A DNA stretch of 48,469 nt from Fidelibacterota bacterium (GTDB taxonomy: Bacteria; Pseudomonadota; Alphaproteobacteria; Rhodospirillales; Rhodospirillaceae): positions 1 to 48,469 of the forward strand of contig CANJRA010000019.1 in the NCBI GenBank assembly GCA_947476625.1, in the 5' to 3' direction. Positions 17,599 to 25,819 of this stretch are shown here, one piece after another. Each line of letters starts with the position of its first letter. Position 1 is the first letter of the stretch. A program made the position numbers and the translations under genes. The notes below the pieces were generated by a model, which worked only from the letters and a program-made list of their open reading frames with translations, searched no databases and was not told where the DNA came from.

Positions 17599-18813
17599 TT
17601 AAGCCGCGTCGAGGCCGTAGGCTGTATGAAGTGCGCGGAGCGCCAGCTCTGTATACTCCTCGCTGATCAGCACACTCACTTTAATCTCAGATGTCGAGAT
17701 AATGTGAATATTGATCTTTTTGTCGGCCAGCGCCTTGAACATGGTCTGAGCGACACCAGCATGACTGCGCATGCCAACGCCGATGACCGAAACCTTCACT
17801 ACCGCTTTGTCGGTGTCGATGGATTTGTAAGGCACTTTCATATTGTCTTTGACGACCTTCAAGGCGCGCTCGAGATCGGCGCGCGGCGTGGTGAAGGTCA
17901 TGTCGGTGGTGCCGTCGCGCGAGGTGTTCTGCACGATCATATCGACGTTGATATTAGCTTCGGCCAGGGGTCCGAAAATCGCCGCGGCAATGCCGGGCTG
18001 ATCCTCGACGCCGATCAAGGTGACTTTCGCTTCGTCGCGGCTATAGGCAATGCCGCTTACCAGTGCTTTTTCCACAATCTCGTCCTCGTCACAAACCAAT
18101 GTCCCCGGCGCGTCGCTGAAGCTTGAAAGCACCTGAACGCGCACATGGTGCTTCATAGCCATTTCGACGGAACGGGTCTGCAATACCTTAGCCCCGAGGG
18201 ACGCTGACTCCAGCATTTCCTCGTAGGTGATCTTATCGAGTTTCCGGGCGGTTTTCACGATGCGCGGATCGGTCGTATAGACGCCGTCGACATCGGTATA
18301 GATGTCGCAGCGGTCAGCCTTGAGCGCCGCCGCCAGAGCCACCGCCGTCGTGTCGGAGCCGCCGCGGCCGAGGGTCGAAACGCGGTTGCCCGGGGCAATG
18401 CCCTGGAAACCCGCAACCACCGCCACATGGCCCTGCTCCATTCCGGCGATCATCTCGTCGGCGTTGATGCTTTCGATGCGGGCCTTGCCGTGGGCGTCGT
18501 CGGTCGTAATGGCAATCTGCCAACCCGCCCAGGAGCGGGCCTGAATGCCGAGTTCCTGCAGACCAATCGCCAACAAGCCCGACGTGACCTGCTCACCGGT
18601 TGCAACAATCGCATCGTATTCGCGGGCGTCGTGCAGCGAGGCCATTTCGGTGCAATAGGCCACCAATTGATTGGTGACGCCCGACATGGCCGAAACCACC
18701 ACGGCAACCTGGTTGCCGCGATCGACCTCGGCTTTGACGCGCTTCGCGACATTCTTAATGCGCGCGATATCGCCGACGGACGTGCCGCCAAATTTCATTA
18801 CTATCCGCGCCAT
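17599..18813 (-). CDS. lysC: Aspartate kinase
   Basis: 404 residues. The N-terminal amino-acid kinase domain opens with MARIVMKFGGTSVGD and contains GFQGIAPGNRVSTLGRGGSDTTA (split motif of the aspartokinase signature). Two ACT domains follow (about 265-400), the second with SEIKVSVLISEEYTELALRALH. It catalyses ATP-dependent phosphorylation of aspartate, first step to lysine, methionine, threonine and diaminopimelate, and the ACT domains mediate feedback by amino acids. Single-function type, not fused to homoserine dehydrogenase. It is divergent from ubiG, an arrangement common in alphaproteobacteria. Confidence 0.96.
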   Translation of the reverse strand: MARIVMKFGGTSVGDIARIKNVAKRVKAEVDRGNQVAVVVSAMSGVTNQLVAYCTEMASLHDAREYDAIVATGEQVTSGLLAIGLQELGIQARSWAGWQIAITTDDAHGKARIESINADEMIAGMEQGHVAVVAGFQGIAPGNRVSTLGRGGSDTTAVALAAALKADRCDIYTDVDGVYTTDPRIVKTARKLDKITYEEMLESASLGAKVLQTRSVEMAMKHHVRVQVLSSFSDAPGTLVCDEDEIVEKALVSGIAYSRDEAKVTLIGVEDQPGIAAAIFGPLAEANINVDMIVQNTSRDGTTDMTFTTPRADLERALKVVKDNMKVPYKSIDTDKAVVKVSVIGVGMRSHAGVAQTMFKALADKKINIHIISTSEIKVSVLISEEYTELALRALHTAYGLDAA

Positions 18814-18978
18814 GGAGCGCTAAACCCTTATGTCTCTTATTATGTCCAAAGGAGCCCCGGACGTCGGGGCGCGTATAAATAGCCAAAGCGTCCCCCCGGA
18901 ACAAGGGGCGAACCGAGGCCGATTTCCACCCTGGAAAGCCCGGTTTGCGCCATCACGCCAACGACTTATACTGACGCC

Positions 18979-19716
18979 ATGACAACCGCATCCACCGCCG
19001 ACGCCGCCGAAATCGCCAAGTTTTCCGCCATGGCGGACACTTGGTGGGACCCGAGCGGCGATTTCAAGCCGCTGCATAAGTTCAATCCGGCCCGCATCCG
19101 CTATGTCCGCGACCGCTTAGCCGCGCACTTTGGACGCGACCCGCTGGCCCCTTCGCCGTTCCAGGGGCTGACCCTGCTCGACATCGGCTGCGGCGGGGGC
19201 CTGATCGCCGAACCCATGGCGCGCCTGGGCTTTACCGTTACCGGCATCGACGCCGCCGAGAAGAATATTGGTGTCGCCAAAGTTCACGCCACGCGCTCGG
19301 AACTCGACATCGCTTACGAATGCGTCACGCCGGAAGACATCGTCGGCAGCGGCAAAACATATGATGTCGTTCTGGCCTTGGAAGTTGTCGAGCATGTCAC
19401 CGACGTCGATGCCTTTCTGCACGCCGCCGCCGCACTGGTGAAGCCGGGCGGCGCGCTGATCGCCGCGACGCTGAACCGAACATTGAAAGCCTTCGCCCTC
19501 GCCAAGATTGGCGCGGAATATATTCTGCGCTGGGTGCCCGCCGGTACACACGACTGGCGCAAGTTCGTGCGCCCCAGCGAATTGAGTGCGGGCTTACGCC
19601 ACGGCGGCCTCGCCGTCACGGAACTCACCGGCATCACCTACGATGTGATGAACGACAGCTGGAAAGCCAGCAAAGACCTGGACGTGAACTACATGGCGTT
19701 GGCTGTACGCAAGTAG
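18979..19716 (+). CDS. ubiG: Ubiquinone biosynthesis O-methyltransferase UbiG
   Basis: 245 residues. Class I SAM methyltransferase performing both O-methylation steps of ubiquinone synthesis at the inner membrane. The N-terminal family signature [19 protein letters not shown] is present, followed by [12 protein letters not shown] motif [20 protein letters not shown], motif [14 protein letters not shown], and the later CANTLNRT-type AATLNRT with [13 protein letters not shown]. Length is usual for the family. Divergent from lysC with a 165-bp gap that must hold both promoters. Confidence 0.96.
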   Translation: MTTASTADAAEIAKFSAMADTWWDPSGDFKPLHKFNPARIRYVRDRLAAHFGRDPLAPSPFQGLTLLDIGCGGGLIAEPMARLGFTVTGIDAAEKNIGVAKVHATRSELDIAYECVTPEDIVGSGKTYDVVLALEVVEHVTDVDAFLHAAAALVKPGGALIAATLNRTLKAFALAKIGAEYILRWVPAGTHDWRKFVRPSELSAGLRHGGLAVTELTGITYDVMNDSWKASKDLDVNYMALAVRK

Positions 19717-19851
19717 CCGAGTGGTCACGCGAGACGCTTCGGACCATGCTTCATATGGTCACGGCGAAAAATGTAAAATCAAATGTTTGCGAATAAAGTG
19801 GTCACGCCCCTGCAACGCGGCACATGACCTGACCGCCACAAGCAGAAACAG

Positions 19852-20274
19852 TTATTTTCGCTTCGTGTTTAACATCTCGTATTTGACGCGCACGGTCTCT
19901 TTAGTCTTACCGTCAACAATCATTTCATCGACCTGTTTGAAGACTTTAGCACTATCAGCATGGATTTGAACGGTTTGGTCATCAAGCCATTTGATTATTA
20001 GCCCGTCCACACGATCTGCCAAGAAATGTTGCTCGCGAGGTGTTTCCGCGCCGAATGCGACAATATAAACAAGAGAGATCATGCCGACCGTGGCATTGCC
20101 GCTTCTTTCAACAAGAACAGCTTCGACGAAATGAGCTGGATTTTCGAACCGCGCAATTTCGGTGTCTGTATAGTCGCCAAACACATACATCGCCCACAAC
20201 GCGAACCCGATCGCGCCCACAACGATGAAAGCAGCAGCAATGTACCCAACTTTCAATAAGCGTCGCCAATTCAC
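19852..20274 (-). CDS. Membrane-anchored protein of unknown function in accessory patch
   Basis: 140 residues with one N-terminal membrane segment (about 10-32, VGYIAAAFIVVGAIGFALWAM) preceded by basic residues, then a soluble part predicted outside the cytoplasm (VGMISLVYIVAFGAE..., DGLIIKWLDDQTVQIHA). No family is recognised with confidence. The region is visibly richer in A/T than neighbouring housekeeping genes. It is the last of three consecutive minus-strand frames after a toxin-like remnant, a position compatible with an immunity-type protein, but there is no direct evidence. Confidence 0.6.
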   Translation of the reverse strand: MNWRRLLKVGYIAAAFIVVGAIGFALWAMYVFGDYTDTEIARFENPAHFVEAVLVERSGNATVGMISLVYIVAFGAETPREQHFLADRVDGLIIKWLDDQTVQIHADSAKVFKQVDEMIVDGKTKETVRVKYEMLNTKRK

Positions 20275-20361
20275 AGCTAACGCCTCCCATTTCGATAAGA
20301 GTTAATGCCATTTTGAATCATTGTCTGATCCGTCGGATCATCACTATAGGGCGCGCGCCCT

Positions 20362-20715
20362 CTATGATGTGCGGCGGCTTGAACGCAAACGACGCAGCAG
20401 TTTACACGCGCAGACACCCAGCAGAGCATACACACCAGCGTTTATAAGAACGCCCACTGCAAGAAATAGCGTATTTCCAAGCAATGACGGCGTGTAATCG
20501 TTTGCCAAAAACGTCCATACGATTGCTGGCGCACTCAAGCTTCCCAGCGTGAGTGTAATGGGAAACGTCAGAGGATGGCCGTAGATCCAATCACACTGGT
20601 CCGGCAATCCCACCCCACTCATCCAATTAAAAAATAAGCAGGGTATTAAAACGCCTACTGTTGTCCATAGAGCGACGGTTTTGCGACAGTTCGACTGATG
20701 TGCTGACTCTGACAT
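20362..20715 (-). CDS. Small multi-pass membrane protein downstream of toxin remnant
   Basis: 117 residues from ATG 20715 (MSESAHQSNCRKTVALW...). The open frame begins further upstream at 20796, but that would overlap the remnant gene, so 20715 is preferred; no strong SD is visible for either. Three hydrophobic segments are seen at about 13-33, 47-70 and 78-104. No family is recognised. It starts 22 bp after the end of the papain-like toxin remnant on the same strand, the position expected for an immunity gene, which is inference. Confidence 0.55.
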   Translation of the reverse strand: MSESAHQSNCRKTVALWTTVGVLIPCLFFNWMSGVGLPDQCDWIYGHPLTFPITLTLGSLSAPAIVWTFLANDYTPSLLGNTLFLAVGVLINAGVYALLGVCACKLLRRLRSSRRTS

Positions 20716-20737
20716 GCTTGCCAAGCATTTGCCGAGT

Positions 20738-20926
20738 TTACCGCCCGTATCGATTTTTGAGGAGCGGATAGAAGGTGTTCGGAATTTTGTCATCAAAGAT
20801 ATTCGATGTTAAGTCCGAAGGAACCTGAACGCCACCGGCACGAAGAGCGCTGCTCACAAAGTCCGTACATTGACGGCTGTTTAGGTTGTAGTTCCCTGGA
20901 TTGGCTTTGCGAGCGCCTCGAGGCAT
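20738..20926 (-). pseudogene. Remnant of a toxin-type C-terminal domain (papain-like/NlpC-like)
   Basis: The frame encodes NYNLNSRQCTDFVSSALRAGG, then IPNTFYPLLKNRYGR and stops. The pattern Y-N-L-x(3)-QC-x-DFV-x(2)-L-x(2)-AG followed by PNTFY resembles C-terminal papain/NlpC-like domains of RHS-type and other polymorphic toxins, in which the Cys is catalytic. Upstream of about 20905 the same frame reads into sequence without protein character and meets a stop at 21020-21022, so the N-terminal part of the original gene is gone. No His of a catalytic dyad can be placed in the fragment. I call it a decayed toxin tip; family assignment is by recollection only. Confidence 0.5.
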
Positions 20927-21094
20927 GAGGCGGCGTGATGGCGTGTGAATGAAGTGTCGGGGGTAGACGCAAAAAAAGCCGATAGGCGGGCTCAGGCGGG
21001 AGCCGCGAATATCAGCAGATCATTTGGGTTTATATTTTTGAAAACTCAGATCAAGCGAAAAAGGATTCGCTGACCCGGCGCGCGGGATGGCGTT

Positions 21095-21556
21095 TTAATT
21101 CGCCTGTGATCGGCGCGAGCGCGGCAGGGGAAGCACCTCAATGCCCTCGTCCAACAGATCCTTGGTTTCTTTGATGGTGGCTTCGCCGTAGATGCCGCGT
21201 TTTTCGGACTCGCCGTAGTGGATGCGGCGGGCTTCTTCGGCGAACTTGCCGCCGACGTTGTCGAAGTTCTTTTCGATGGCTTTGCGCAGTTCGGAGAATG
21301 CCTCGGCGGCTTTTTCCATGGCGGCGGTCAGCTCGCCGGTCGGCTGGGGCGCTTGCGGCGCGGCAGCGTCGTCCGAGGACTTCGCGATACTCGTCTTGCC
21401 GATCATGGGCGCCATCGGCGCCTTCTGCACTTTTGTGCTGCCGCAATGCGGGCACACGACCTGGCCGGCCTTGATCAGCTTTTCCACGACATTGCTGTTG
21501 CGGAACCAGGATTCAAAGCGGTGGTCTTTCGGGCAGCTCAGGTCATAGACGATCAT
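21095..21556 (-). CDS. DUF1178 family protein
   Basis: 153 residues. The N-terminal zinc-ribbon-like part has C8 (MIVYDLSCPKDHRFESWF), C35 and C38 (VVCPHCGS); the C-terminal conserved part is HYGESEKRGIYGEATIKETKDLLDEGIEVLPLP. These are the two hallmark blocks of DUF1178. The function is unknown. The gene is typically found next to the nitrilase-family hydrolase gene in alphaproteobacteria; here the two are separated by the PadR/DUF1700/GIN module. The middle segment (about 50-90) is a variable Ala/Pro-rich linker and helix. Confidence 0.92.
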   Translation of the reverse strand: MIVYDLSCPKDHRFESWFRNSNVVEKLIKAGQVVCPHCGSTKVQKAPMAPMIGKTSIAKSSDDAAAPQAPQPTGELTAAMEKAAEAFSELRKAIEKNFDNVGGKFAEEARRIHYGESEKRGIYGEATIKETKDLLDEGIEVLPLPRSRRSQAN

Positions 21557-21654
21557 GGGCGCTCACTGGTGTTACGTAGGTAGAACGCTCCGTAGGCTTA
21601 ATGGTCGCGCGCCGAAGTTTCAACTTTTCACTGGACTCTGATGGCTCGAGCCAC

Positions 21655-21673
21655 TACCTTGCAATACAAGGTA
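21655..21673. promoter_or_regulatory. Probable PadR operator (perfect inverted repeat)
   Basis: TACCTTG-CAATA-CAAGGTA is a perfect 7+7 inverted repeat with a 5-bp spacer, ending 30 bp before the PadR start codon. TATAGA at 21680-21685 could be the -10, in which case the operator covers the -35. PadR proteins usually repress their own operon from such a site, so autoregulation of the three-gene module is the natural reading. Confidence 0.65.
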
Positions 21674-21703
21674 TCATGTTATAGACGTTAGCGAGGCGCA
21701 GCG

Positions 21704-22069
21704 GTGACGGATACGGTTCAAGTTCAATTGCGAAAGGGCGTGCTGGAGATGTGCGTGCTGGCGCTGCTGTCCCGCGCGGACGGTTATGCCTACGACATCG
21801 CCGCCCGGCTGGCCGCTGAGATCGGCATGGGGGAAGGCACGATTTATCCCCTCATGCGCCGGATGCAGAGCGACGGACTGGTGAAAACCTACCTTGAGGA
21901 ATCCGCCAGCGGTCCGCCGCGCAAATACTATCAACTCACCAAGACGGGCCGCGCCACGCTGACCGCGCAGACCGCCGAATGGGCCACGTTCTCAGAAGCC
22001 ATTACCAAGATTGTTGCCGATACAAAATCTCAAACCCCCAACATAAAAGTCGTGGGAGCGGACATATGA
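21704..22069 (+). CDS. PadR family transcriptional regulator
   Basis: 121 residues from a GTG start at 21704 preceded by GAGG. Winged-helix PadR features: LRKGVLEMCVLALLS, GYAYDIAARLA, EGTIYPLMRRMQSDGLV, and SGPPRKYYQLTKTGR. It is the first gene of a three-gene unit with a DUF1700 membrane protein (ATGA overlap at 22066-22069) and a GIN-domain exported protein. This trio is a recurring arrangement in bacteria in which PadR controls the DUF1700/adhesin-like partners in response to envelope conditions; the actual signal is unknown. Confidence 0.92.
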   Translation: MTDTVQVQLRKGVLEMCVLALLSRADGYAYDIAARLAAEIGMGEGTIYPLMRRMQSDGLVKTYLEESASGPPRKYYQLTKTGRATLTAQTAEWATFSEAITKIVADTKSQTPNIKVVGADI

Positions 22070-22614
22070 CCGAAGACCAATTCCTGGGCACTTTGCGCCG
22101 CCGTCTTGTGGGCATGAGTGCGGTACAGATCGACGATGTCATCGCCGACTACACCACGCACTTCGCCGACGGCATCGCCGCCGGACGAAGCGAAGAAGAA
22201 ATCGCGGCGGCCTTGGGTGACCCGATGCGCCTCGCCCGCGAGCTGCGCGCCGAAGCGGGCATGCGGCGCTGGGAGGAAGAACGCACGCCGGGGAGTTTCT
22301 TCACGGCGGTGTTTGGTCTGCTGGCGCTGATCGCCGTCGACTTTATGTTTCTGCTGCCCATTCTCGGCACACTGCTGCTCGTGGTGCTGGGCGGCGCCAT
22401 CGGTGTGGTCGCGATGTGCGCCGTGGGCATCCTCATGATGTTTAGCCTTTTCACGCTGGATATTGTCACCACGCTCGGTGGACTTGCGCTGCTGGGCTTT
22501 GGTGTCGGCTTCGGCGCGCTGCTGCTTATTCTCGGCGATTTAACAGTCAGAGGCCTCGCCCACTTCGCCCGCCTGCACTTCACGCTTTTCAACCGCGCCA
22601 ATCAGGCCGCTTAG
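22066..22614 (+). CDS. DUF1700 (HAAS) family membrane protein
   Basis: 182 residues from ATG 22066, which overlaps the PadR stop. The N-terminal soluble HAAS-like helical domain (FLGTLRRRLVGMSAVQIDDVIADYTTHF, then EEEIAAALGDPMRLARELRAE) is followed by three or four hydrophobic segments (about 78-175). The HAAS domain is thought to interact with PadR or other partners at the membrane; the function is not settled. The downstream GIN-domain gene is 12 bp away and has the SD GGGAGG at the end of this gene's spacer. Confidence 0.85.
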   Translation: MTEDQFLGTLRRRLVGMSAVQIDDVIADYTTHFADGIAAGRSEEEIAAALGDPMRLARELRAEAGMRRWEEERTPGSFFTAVFGLLALIAVDFMFLLPILGTLLLVVLGGAIGVVAMCAVGILMMFSLFTLDIVTTLGGLALLGFGVGFGALLLILGDLTVRGLAHFARLHFTLFNRANQAA

Positions 22615-22626
22615 GGAGGACGTATC

Positions 22627-23310
22627 ATGATCAAGAAACTTGGTTGGATCGCCGTCGGCGGCATAGCGGTTGGGATTGCTTCCCTCGCCGGGGCCTATGC
22701 GGCAGGCGGAAAAGATACCTGGACGTGGCACGGCATGCATCACTGGGGCAGCTTCATGGATGCCAAGTGCGGCAAAAATATTGTCTCGGCTGAGAATCCG
22801 GAAACCGAACGGCGGTTTGCTTGGAACGGCGGCGATGAAGTCAGCCTCGCTATTCCGGCAACGATTCACTACCGCGTCGGTGAAGGCGATGAAGTCATCG
22901 TCCGCGCACCGGCTGATATTTTGGAGCACGTCATCGTCGCGGAGAGCGCGATTGGATTGAAATGCCACGGCCTCAAGAACGTCACGATAGATGTCACGCT
23001 GCCGGGCCGCGCTTTCCGCGAAATCAACCTCGCGGGGAGTGGATCGATGCAAGCCAAGGGCAGCGTCGATCGTGTTGAGGTGGCCATCGCCGGGTCCGGT
23101 GATGCCAAGCTGGCTGAACTTGCGATCAAGACTTTGGAACTCAGCGTCGCGGGCAGCGGCGATGCCGAAGCCGCGCCGACGGACACAGCCGAAGTCAGCG
23201 TCATGGGCTCGGGCAATCTCACTCTGTTCAGCCACCCGAAGCGCTTGGAGACCAATATCATGGGGTCCGGACGCGTGATTCATGCGGCGGCGAAAAGTTC
23301 GGGGATTTAA
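22627..23310 (+). CDS. Exported GIN-domain (DUF2807) protein, adhesin-head-like
   Basis: 227 residues with a signal peptide or membrane anchor at 1-26 (IAVGGIAVGIASLAGAYAAGG) and a C-terminal repetitive beta-solenoid of GSGD/GSGS motifs (LAGSGSMQAKG, IAGSGDAKL, VAGSGDAEA, VMGSGNLTL, IMGSGRVI), diagnostic of the GIN/putative auto-transporter adhesin head family. Probably in the periplasm or surface-exposed. It is co-transcribed with PadR and DUF1700. Its stop overlaps the convergent nitrilase-family gene stop (23307-23310). Confidence 0.88.
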   Translation: MIKKLGWIAVGGIAVGIASLAGAYAAGGKDTWTWHGMHHWGSFMDAKCGKNIVSAENPETERRFAWNGGDEVSLAIPATIHYRVGEGDEVIVRAPADILEHVIVAESAIGLKCHGLKNVTIDVTLPGRAFREINLAGSGSMQAKGSVDRVEVAIAGSGDAKLAELAIKTLELSVAGSGDAEAAPTDTAEVSVMGSGNLTLFSHPKRLETNIMGSGRVIHAAAKSSGI

Positions 23311-24143
23311 AACGCAGCGTCGAGCGTGAGCGCCGGGATTTTGGCGCGGGCTGCCGCGACCTGGGCGACATCGATCTTCGCGAGGATGATGCCGGGCTCT
23401 AAGCCTGCATCGGCCAGAACTTCGCCCCACGGATTGATGATGAGCGCGTGACCGTAGGTTTTGCGGTCGCCTGGATGGGTGCCGGTTTGCGCGGGCGCGA
23501 AGACAAAGCATCCGGTTTCGATGGCGCGCGCGCGGAGCAGAATGTGCCAATGCGCCTCGCCGGTGACTTTGGTGAAAGCGGCGGGCACGGTGAGAAAATC
23601 GGCACCCGCTTGGCCGAGGCGGCGATAGAGATGCGGGAAGCGCAGATCGTAGCAAATCGTCAGACCTAAGCGGCCCCAGGGCAAATCCACCGAGACGGCT
23701 TTGGTGCCGGCTTGGAACGTGCCGCTCTCGCGATAACTTTCACCATTGCCGAGATCGACGTCGAACATGTGGATTTTGTCGTAGCTGGCTTTGATGTTGC
23801 CGTCGGGGTCGAGCACATAGGTGCGGTTGGCGACTTTGCCGTCGGCGGTGGTCACGGCGAGGCTGCCGCAGTGCAGCCAGATGCGAAGCTCTTTCGCCAG
23901 CGCGCGGAAAGCCGCCAGCGCGGCGTGATCTTTTTCCGGCATCGCCTTGGCTGTGATGTTGGCGCGGCCCCATTCCATCATGCTGACGTTTTCGGGCATC
24001 AGCACGAGGTCGGCGCCGCCGGTGACGGCGCGGCGTGTCAGATCCGCGGCGACGGCGATATTGGCCGCAAGATCATTAGAGGCGTTTACCTGCAAGCAGG
24101 CCGCCGTAAATGTTTTCGCAGGCGCGGCGGTCATGTCAGGCAT
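23307..24143 (-). CDS. Carbon-nitrogen hydrolase, Nit2-like (omega-amidase/nitrilase family)
   Basis: 278 residues, or 275 from the alternative ATG at 24134. The Glu-Lys-Cys catalytic triad of the nitrilase superfamily is visible: E51 in LMPENVSMM, Lys in YDKIHMFDVDL, and Cys in GLTICYDLRFPHLY. The sequence is of Nit/Nit2 type, whose members hydrolyse deaminated glutathione or omega-amides such as alpha-ketoglutaramate. The gene overlaps the grxC stop by 8 bp, suggesting coexpression with glutaredoxin, which would suit a glutathione-related role. Confidence 0.92.
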   Translation of the reverse strand: MPDMTAAPAKTFTAACLQVNASNDLAANIAVAADLTRRAVTGGADLVLMPENVSMMEWGRANITAKAMPEKDHAALAAFRALAKELRIWLHCGSLAVTTADGKVANRTYVLDPDGNIKASYDKIHMFDVDLGNGESYRESGTFQAGTKAVSVDLPWGRLGLTICYDLRFPHLYRRLGQAGADFLTVPAAFTKVTGEAHWHILLRARAIETGCFVFAPAQTGTHPGDRKTYGHALIINPWGEVLADAGLEPGIILAKIDVAQVAAARAKIPALTLDAAF

Positions 24144-24393
24144 TCAACAGCGGATCGAGTTTGCCTGCGGCGTCCAATTCGTGGAGGTCATCGCAGCCGC
24201 CGACGTGGCGACCATCGATGAAAATCTGCGGCACGGTGCTGCCGCCGTTCGCGCGCTGGATCATGGCTTGGCGCTTGGTGTTGTCCGTGGACACGTCGAT
24301 CTCGTCGAACGCAGCACCCTTTTTATTGAGGAGCTGCTTGGCCCGTGCGCAATAGCCGCACCAGGGAGAGGTATAGATTTCGATTTTTGCCAC
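24136..24393 (-). CDS. grxC: Dithiol glutaredoxin 3
   Basis: 85 residues from GTG 24393 (VAKIEIYTSPWCGYC...). The redox motif CGYC is at residues 12-15, and TVPQIFIDGRHVGGCDDLHEL is the glutathione-binding TVP/GGxDD signature. The open frame extends upstream to 24501, but family length and the strong homology start favour the GTG. It reduces disulfides and glutathione mixed disulfides in the cytoplasm. Followed by the Nit2-like hydrolase with overlap, as is typical in alphaproteobacteria. Confidence 0.93.
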   Translation of the reverse strand: MAKIEIYTSPWCGYCARAKQLLNKKGAAFDEIDVSTDNTKRQAMIQRANGGSTVPQIFIDGRHVGGCDDLHELDAAGKLDPLLNA

Positions 24394-24478
24394 GGAAAAC
24401 CATCCACCTGCTGAGGATATGACATTAGTATAGACGTAACATTGGTAACAGCCGGGATATGGGGCGACGGCGGACGGC

Positions 24479-25105
24479 ATGCAACCGGATATTTCACGCA
24501 TTATTCTGCTGACGGGCGAGATTGAGGCGTCGATTTTGTCGCAGATTTTGTGCGGCTATAATCCGAAGCTGGAGATCAGCGTCGCATCGACACGCGCCGC
24601 GTTGCAGGAGATCGCGCCGCCGGAACCAGGCACGCGGCTTTTATCGTTCTGTACGCCGGTGATTGTGCCGGGGGCATTTCTGACACAGCTTCCCGGACCG
24701 GGATATAATTTCCATCCCGGCCCGCCGGAACGCCCGGGGCGCTATCCGTCCGTGTTCGCGCTGTATGACGATGCCAAGCAGTTCGGCGTGACGATTCATG
24801 AAATGCTGGCGAGCGTAGACTCGGGTCCGATTGTCGCGGCGGCTTGGTTCGATATTCCGCGCAAATGCGATTTGCAGAAACTGGAAGAAACGACGCGGCT
24901 GCATCTGGTGTCGCAGTTTCATCAACTGGCGCCGCACCTGGCCGTCAATGCCGATCCTCTGCCGCGCCTGCCGATTGCATGGCGCGGACGCAAGACCAGC
25001 AAAGCCGATTGCGATGCGCTGTGCGCCGTGACGCCGGATATGGATCCCGTGGAAGCCGAGCGGCGGCGGCGCGCGTGCGGTGGGCATATGTTGCATCGGG
25101 ATTAG
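24479..25105 (+). CDS. Formyltransferase-fold protein (Fmt N-terminal domain-like)
   Basis: 208 residues. The formyl-transfer fold core is seen at YNFHPGPPERPGRYPS and GVTIHEMLASVDSGPIV, which keeps the Asn, His and Asp of the catalytic triad (N-x-H and D-S-G-P-I). It lacks the C-terminal tRNA-binding domain of methionyl-tRNA formyltransferase and is much shorter than Fmt, so the acceptor is probably a small molecule or sugar nucleotide and is unknown. It is convergent with comF: its TAG overlaps the comF stop at 25102-25105, and divergent from grxC. Confidence 0.75.
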   Translation: MQPDISRIILLTGEIEASILSQILCGYNPKLEISVASTRAALQEIAPPEPGTRLLSFCTPVIVPGAFLTQLPGPGYNFHPGPPERPGRYPSVFALYDDAKQFGVTIHEMLASVDSGPIVAAAWFDIPRKCDLQKLEETTRLHLVSQFHQLAPHLAVNADPLPRLPIAWRGRKTSKADCDALCAVTPDMDPVEAERRRRACGGHMLHRD

Positions 25106-25810
25106 GCGGACCCGGGCATCGGCACGCGCGCGAGGGCGAGCACATCCACCGCTACCGCGCCTGCATGTAATAGTGTGCGTGCGCAGGCGTCGGCGGTTGC
25201 GCCGGTAGTGAGGACGTCGTCGATCAGCAGGACGCGCTTGCCATCGACGTTGCGTTTGACGGCGAAGACCTTGGCGACGTTGCGCCGTCTTTCCTTGCGG
25301 CGGTGTGGCTTTGATGCGCAGGAGCGCGTCGGGGATGACGGGTTTTCCCGTGAGCGCGCCGAGTTTGTTGGCCAGCAGTGCGGCCTGATTGTAGGTGCGC
25401 ATCATCAGGCGCCAGCGGTGCAGCGGCACCGGCACGATGACGTCGCAGCCCGCGAGATGGACGGCAGCGTCGGTGCGGTCGGCGTGTTTGAATTTCAGCA
25501 CCAGCGCTTTGCTGTCGCCGTCGTAAGCAAATACGGCGCGGGCGCATCCGTAGGCCGGTTGATCCTTGAGGCAGGCTCCACAGACGAGATCGTCGATCAC
25601 CGCGCCCTCGAAGGGTAAACCGCAGCGGTCGCAATGGGGTTGGGTGATGAAAGTGAATTTGCCGAAGCAGGCAGCTCACAGACTGCCGGGGCTGTCGACC
25701 ACGGCGTGGCAGACGAGGCATTGCGGCGGCAACAGCGAGTCTAGAAGCAGACGCGCCGCCGTGCGGGCGATGGTGGATACGGTCTCGATAGCCATATCTA
25801 AAAATGCCAT
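25102..25810 (-). pseudogene. comF: comF (phosphoribosyltransferase-like), interrupted by a stop and a frameshift
   Basis: Reading leftward from ATG 25810 the protein starts with a ComF zinc-finger region (LLPPQCLVCHAVV), then meets TGA at 25676-25678 exactly where the next zinc Cys is expected (SL-stop-AACF), and continues in frame through HCDRCGLPFEGAV and CGACL to the PRT core (VPLHRWRLMMRTYNQAALLA). A further frameshift near 25287-25295 is needed to reach RRNVAKVFAVKRN, the PRPP-binding VLLIDDVLTTGATADAC, and the end LALARVPMPGSA. ComF-type proteins in other bacteria are used in DNA uptake or recombination. With two lesions this copy is most likely dead. Confidence 0.85.
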
Positions 25811-25819
25811 AACAAGCCC

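Noticed and set aside
24641-25600. 319-codon minus-strand frame covering comF and the formyltransferase gene
   Set aside because: Only its first third is comF; after the frameshift it is Arg-rich nonsense running antisense to the formyltransferase gene.
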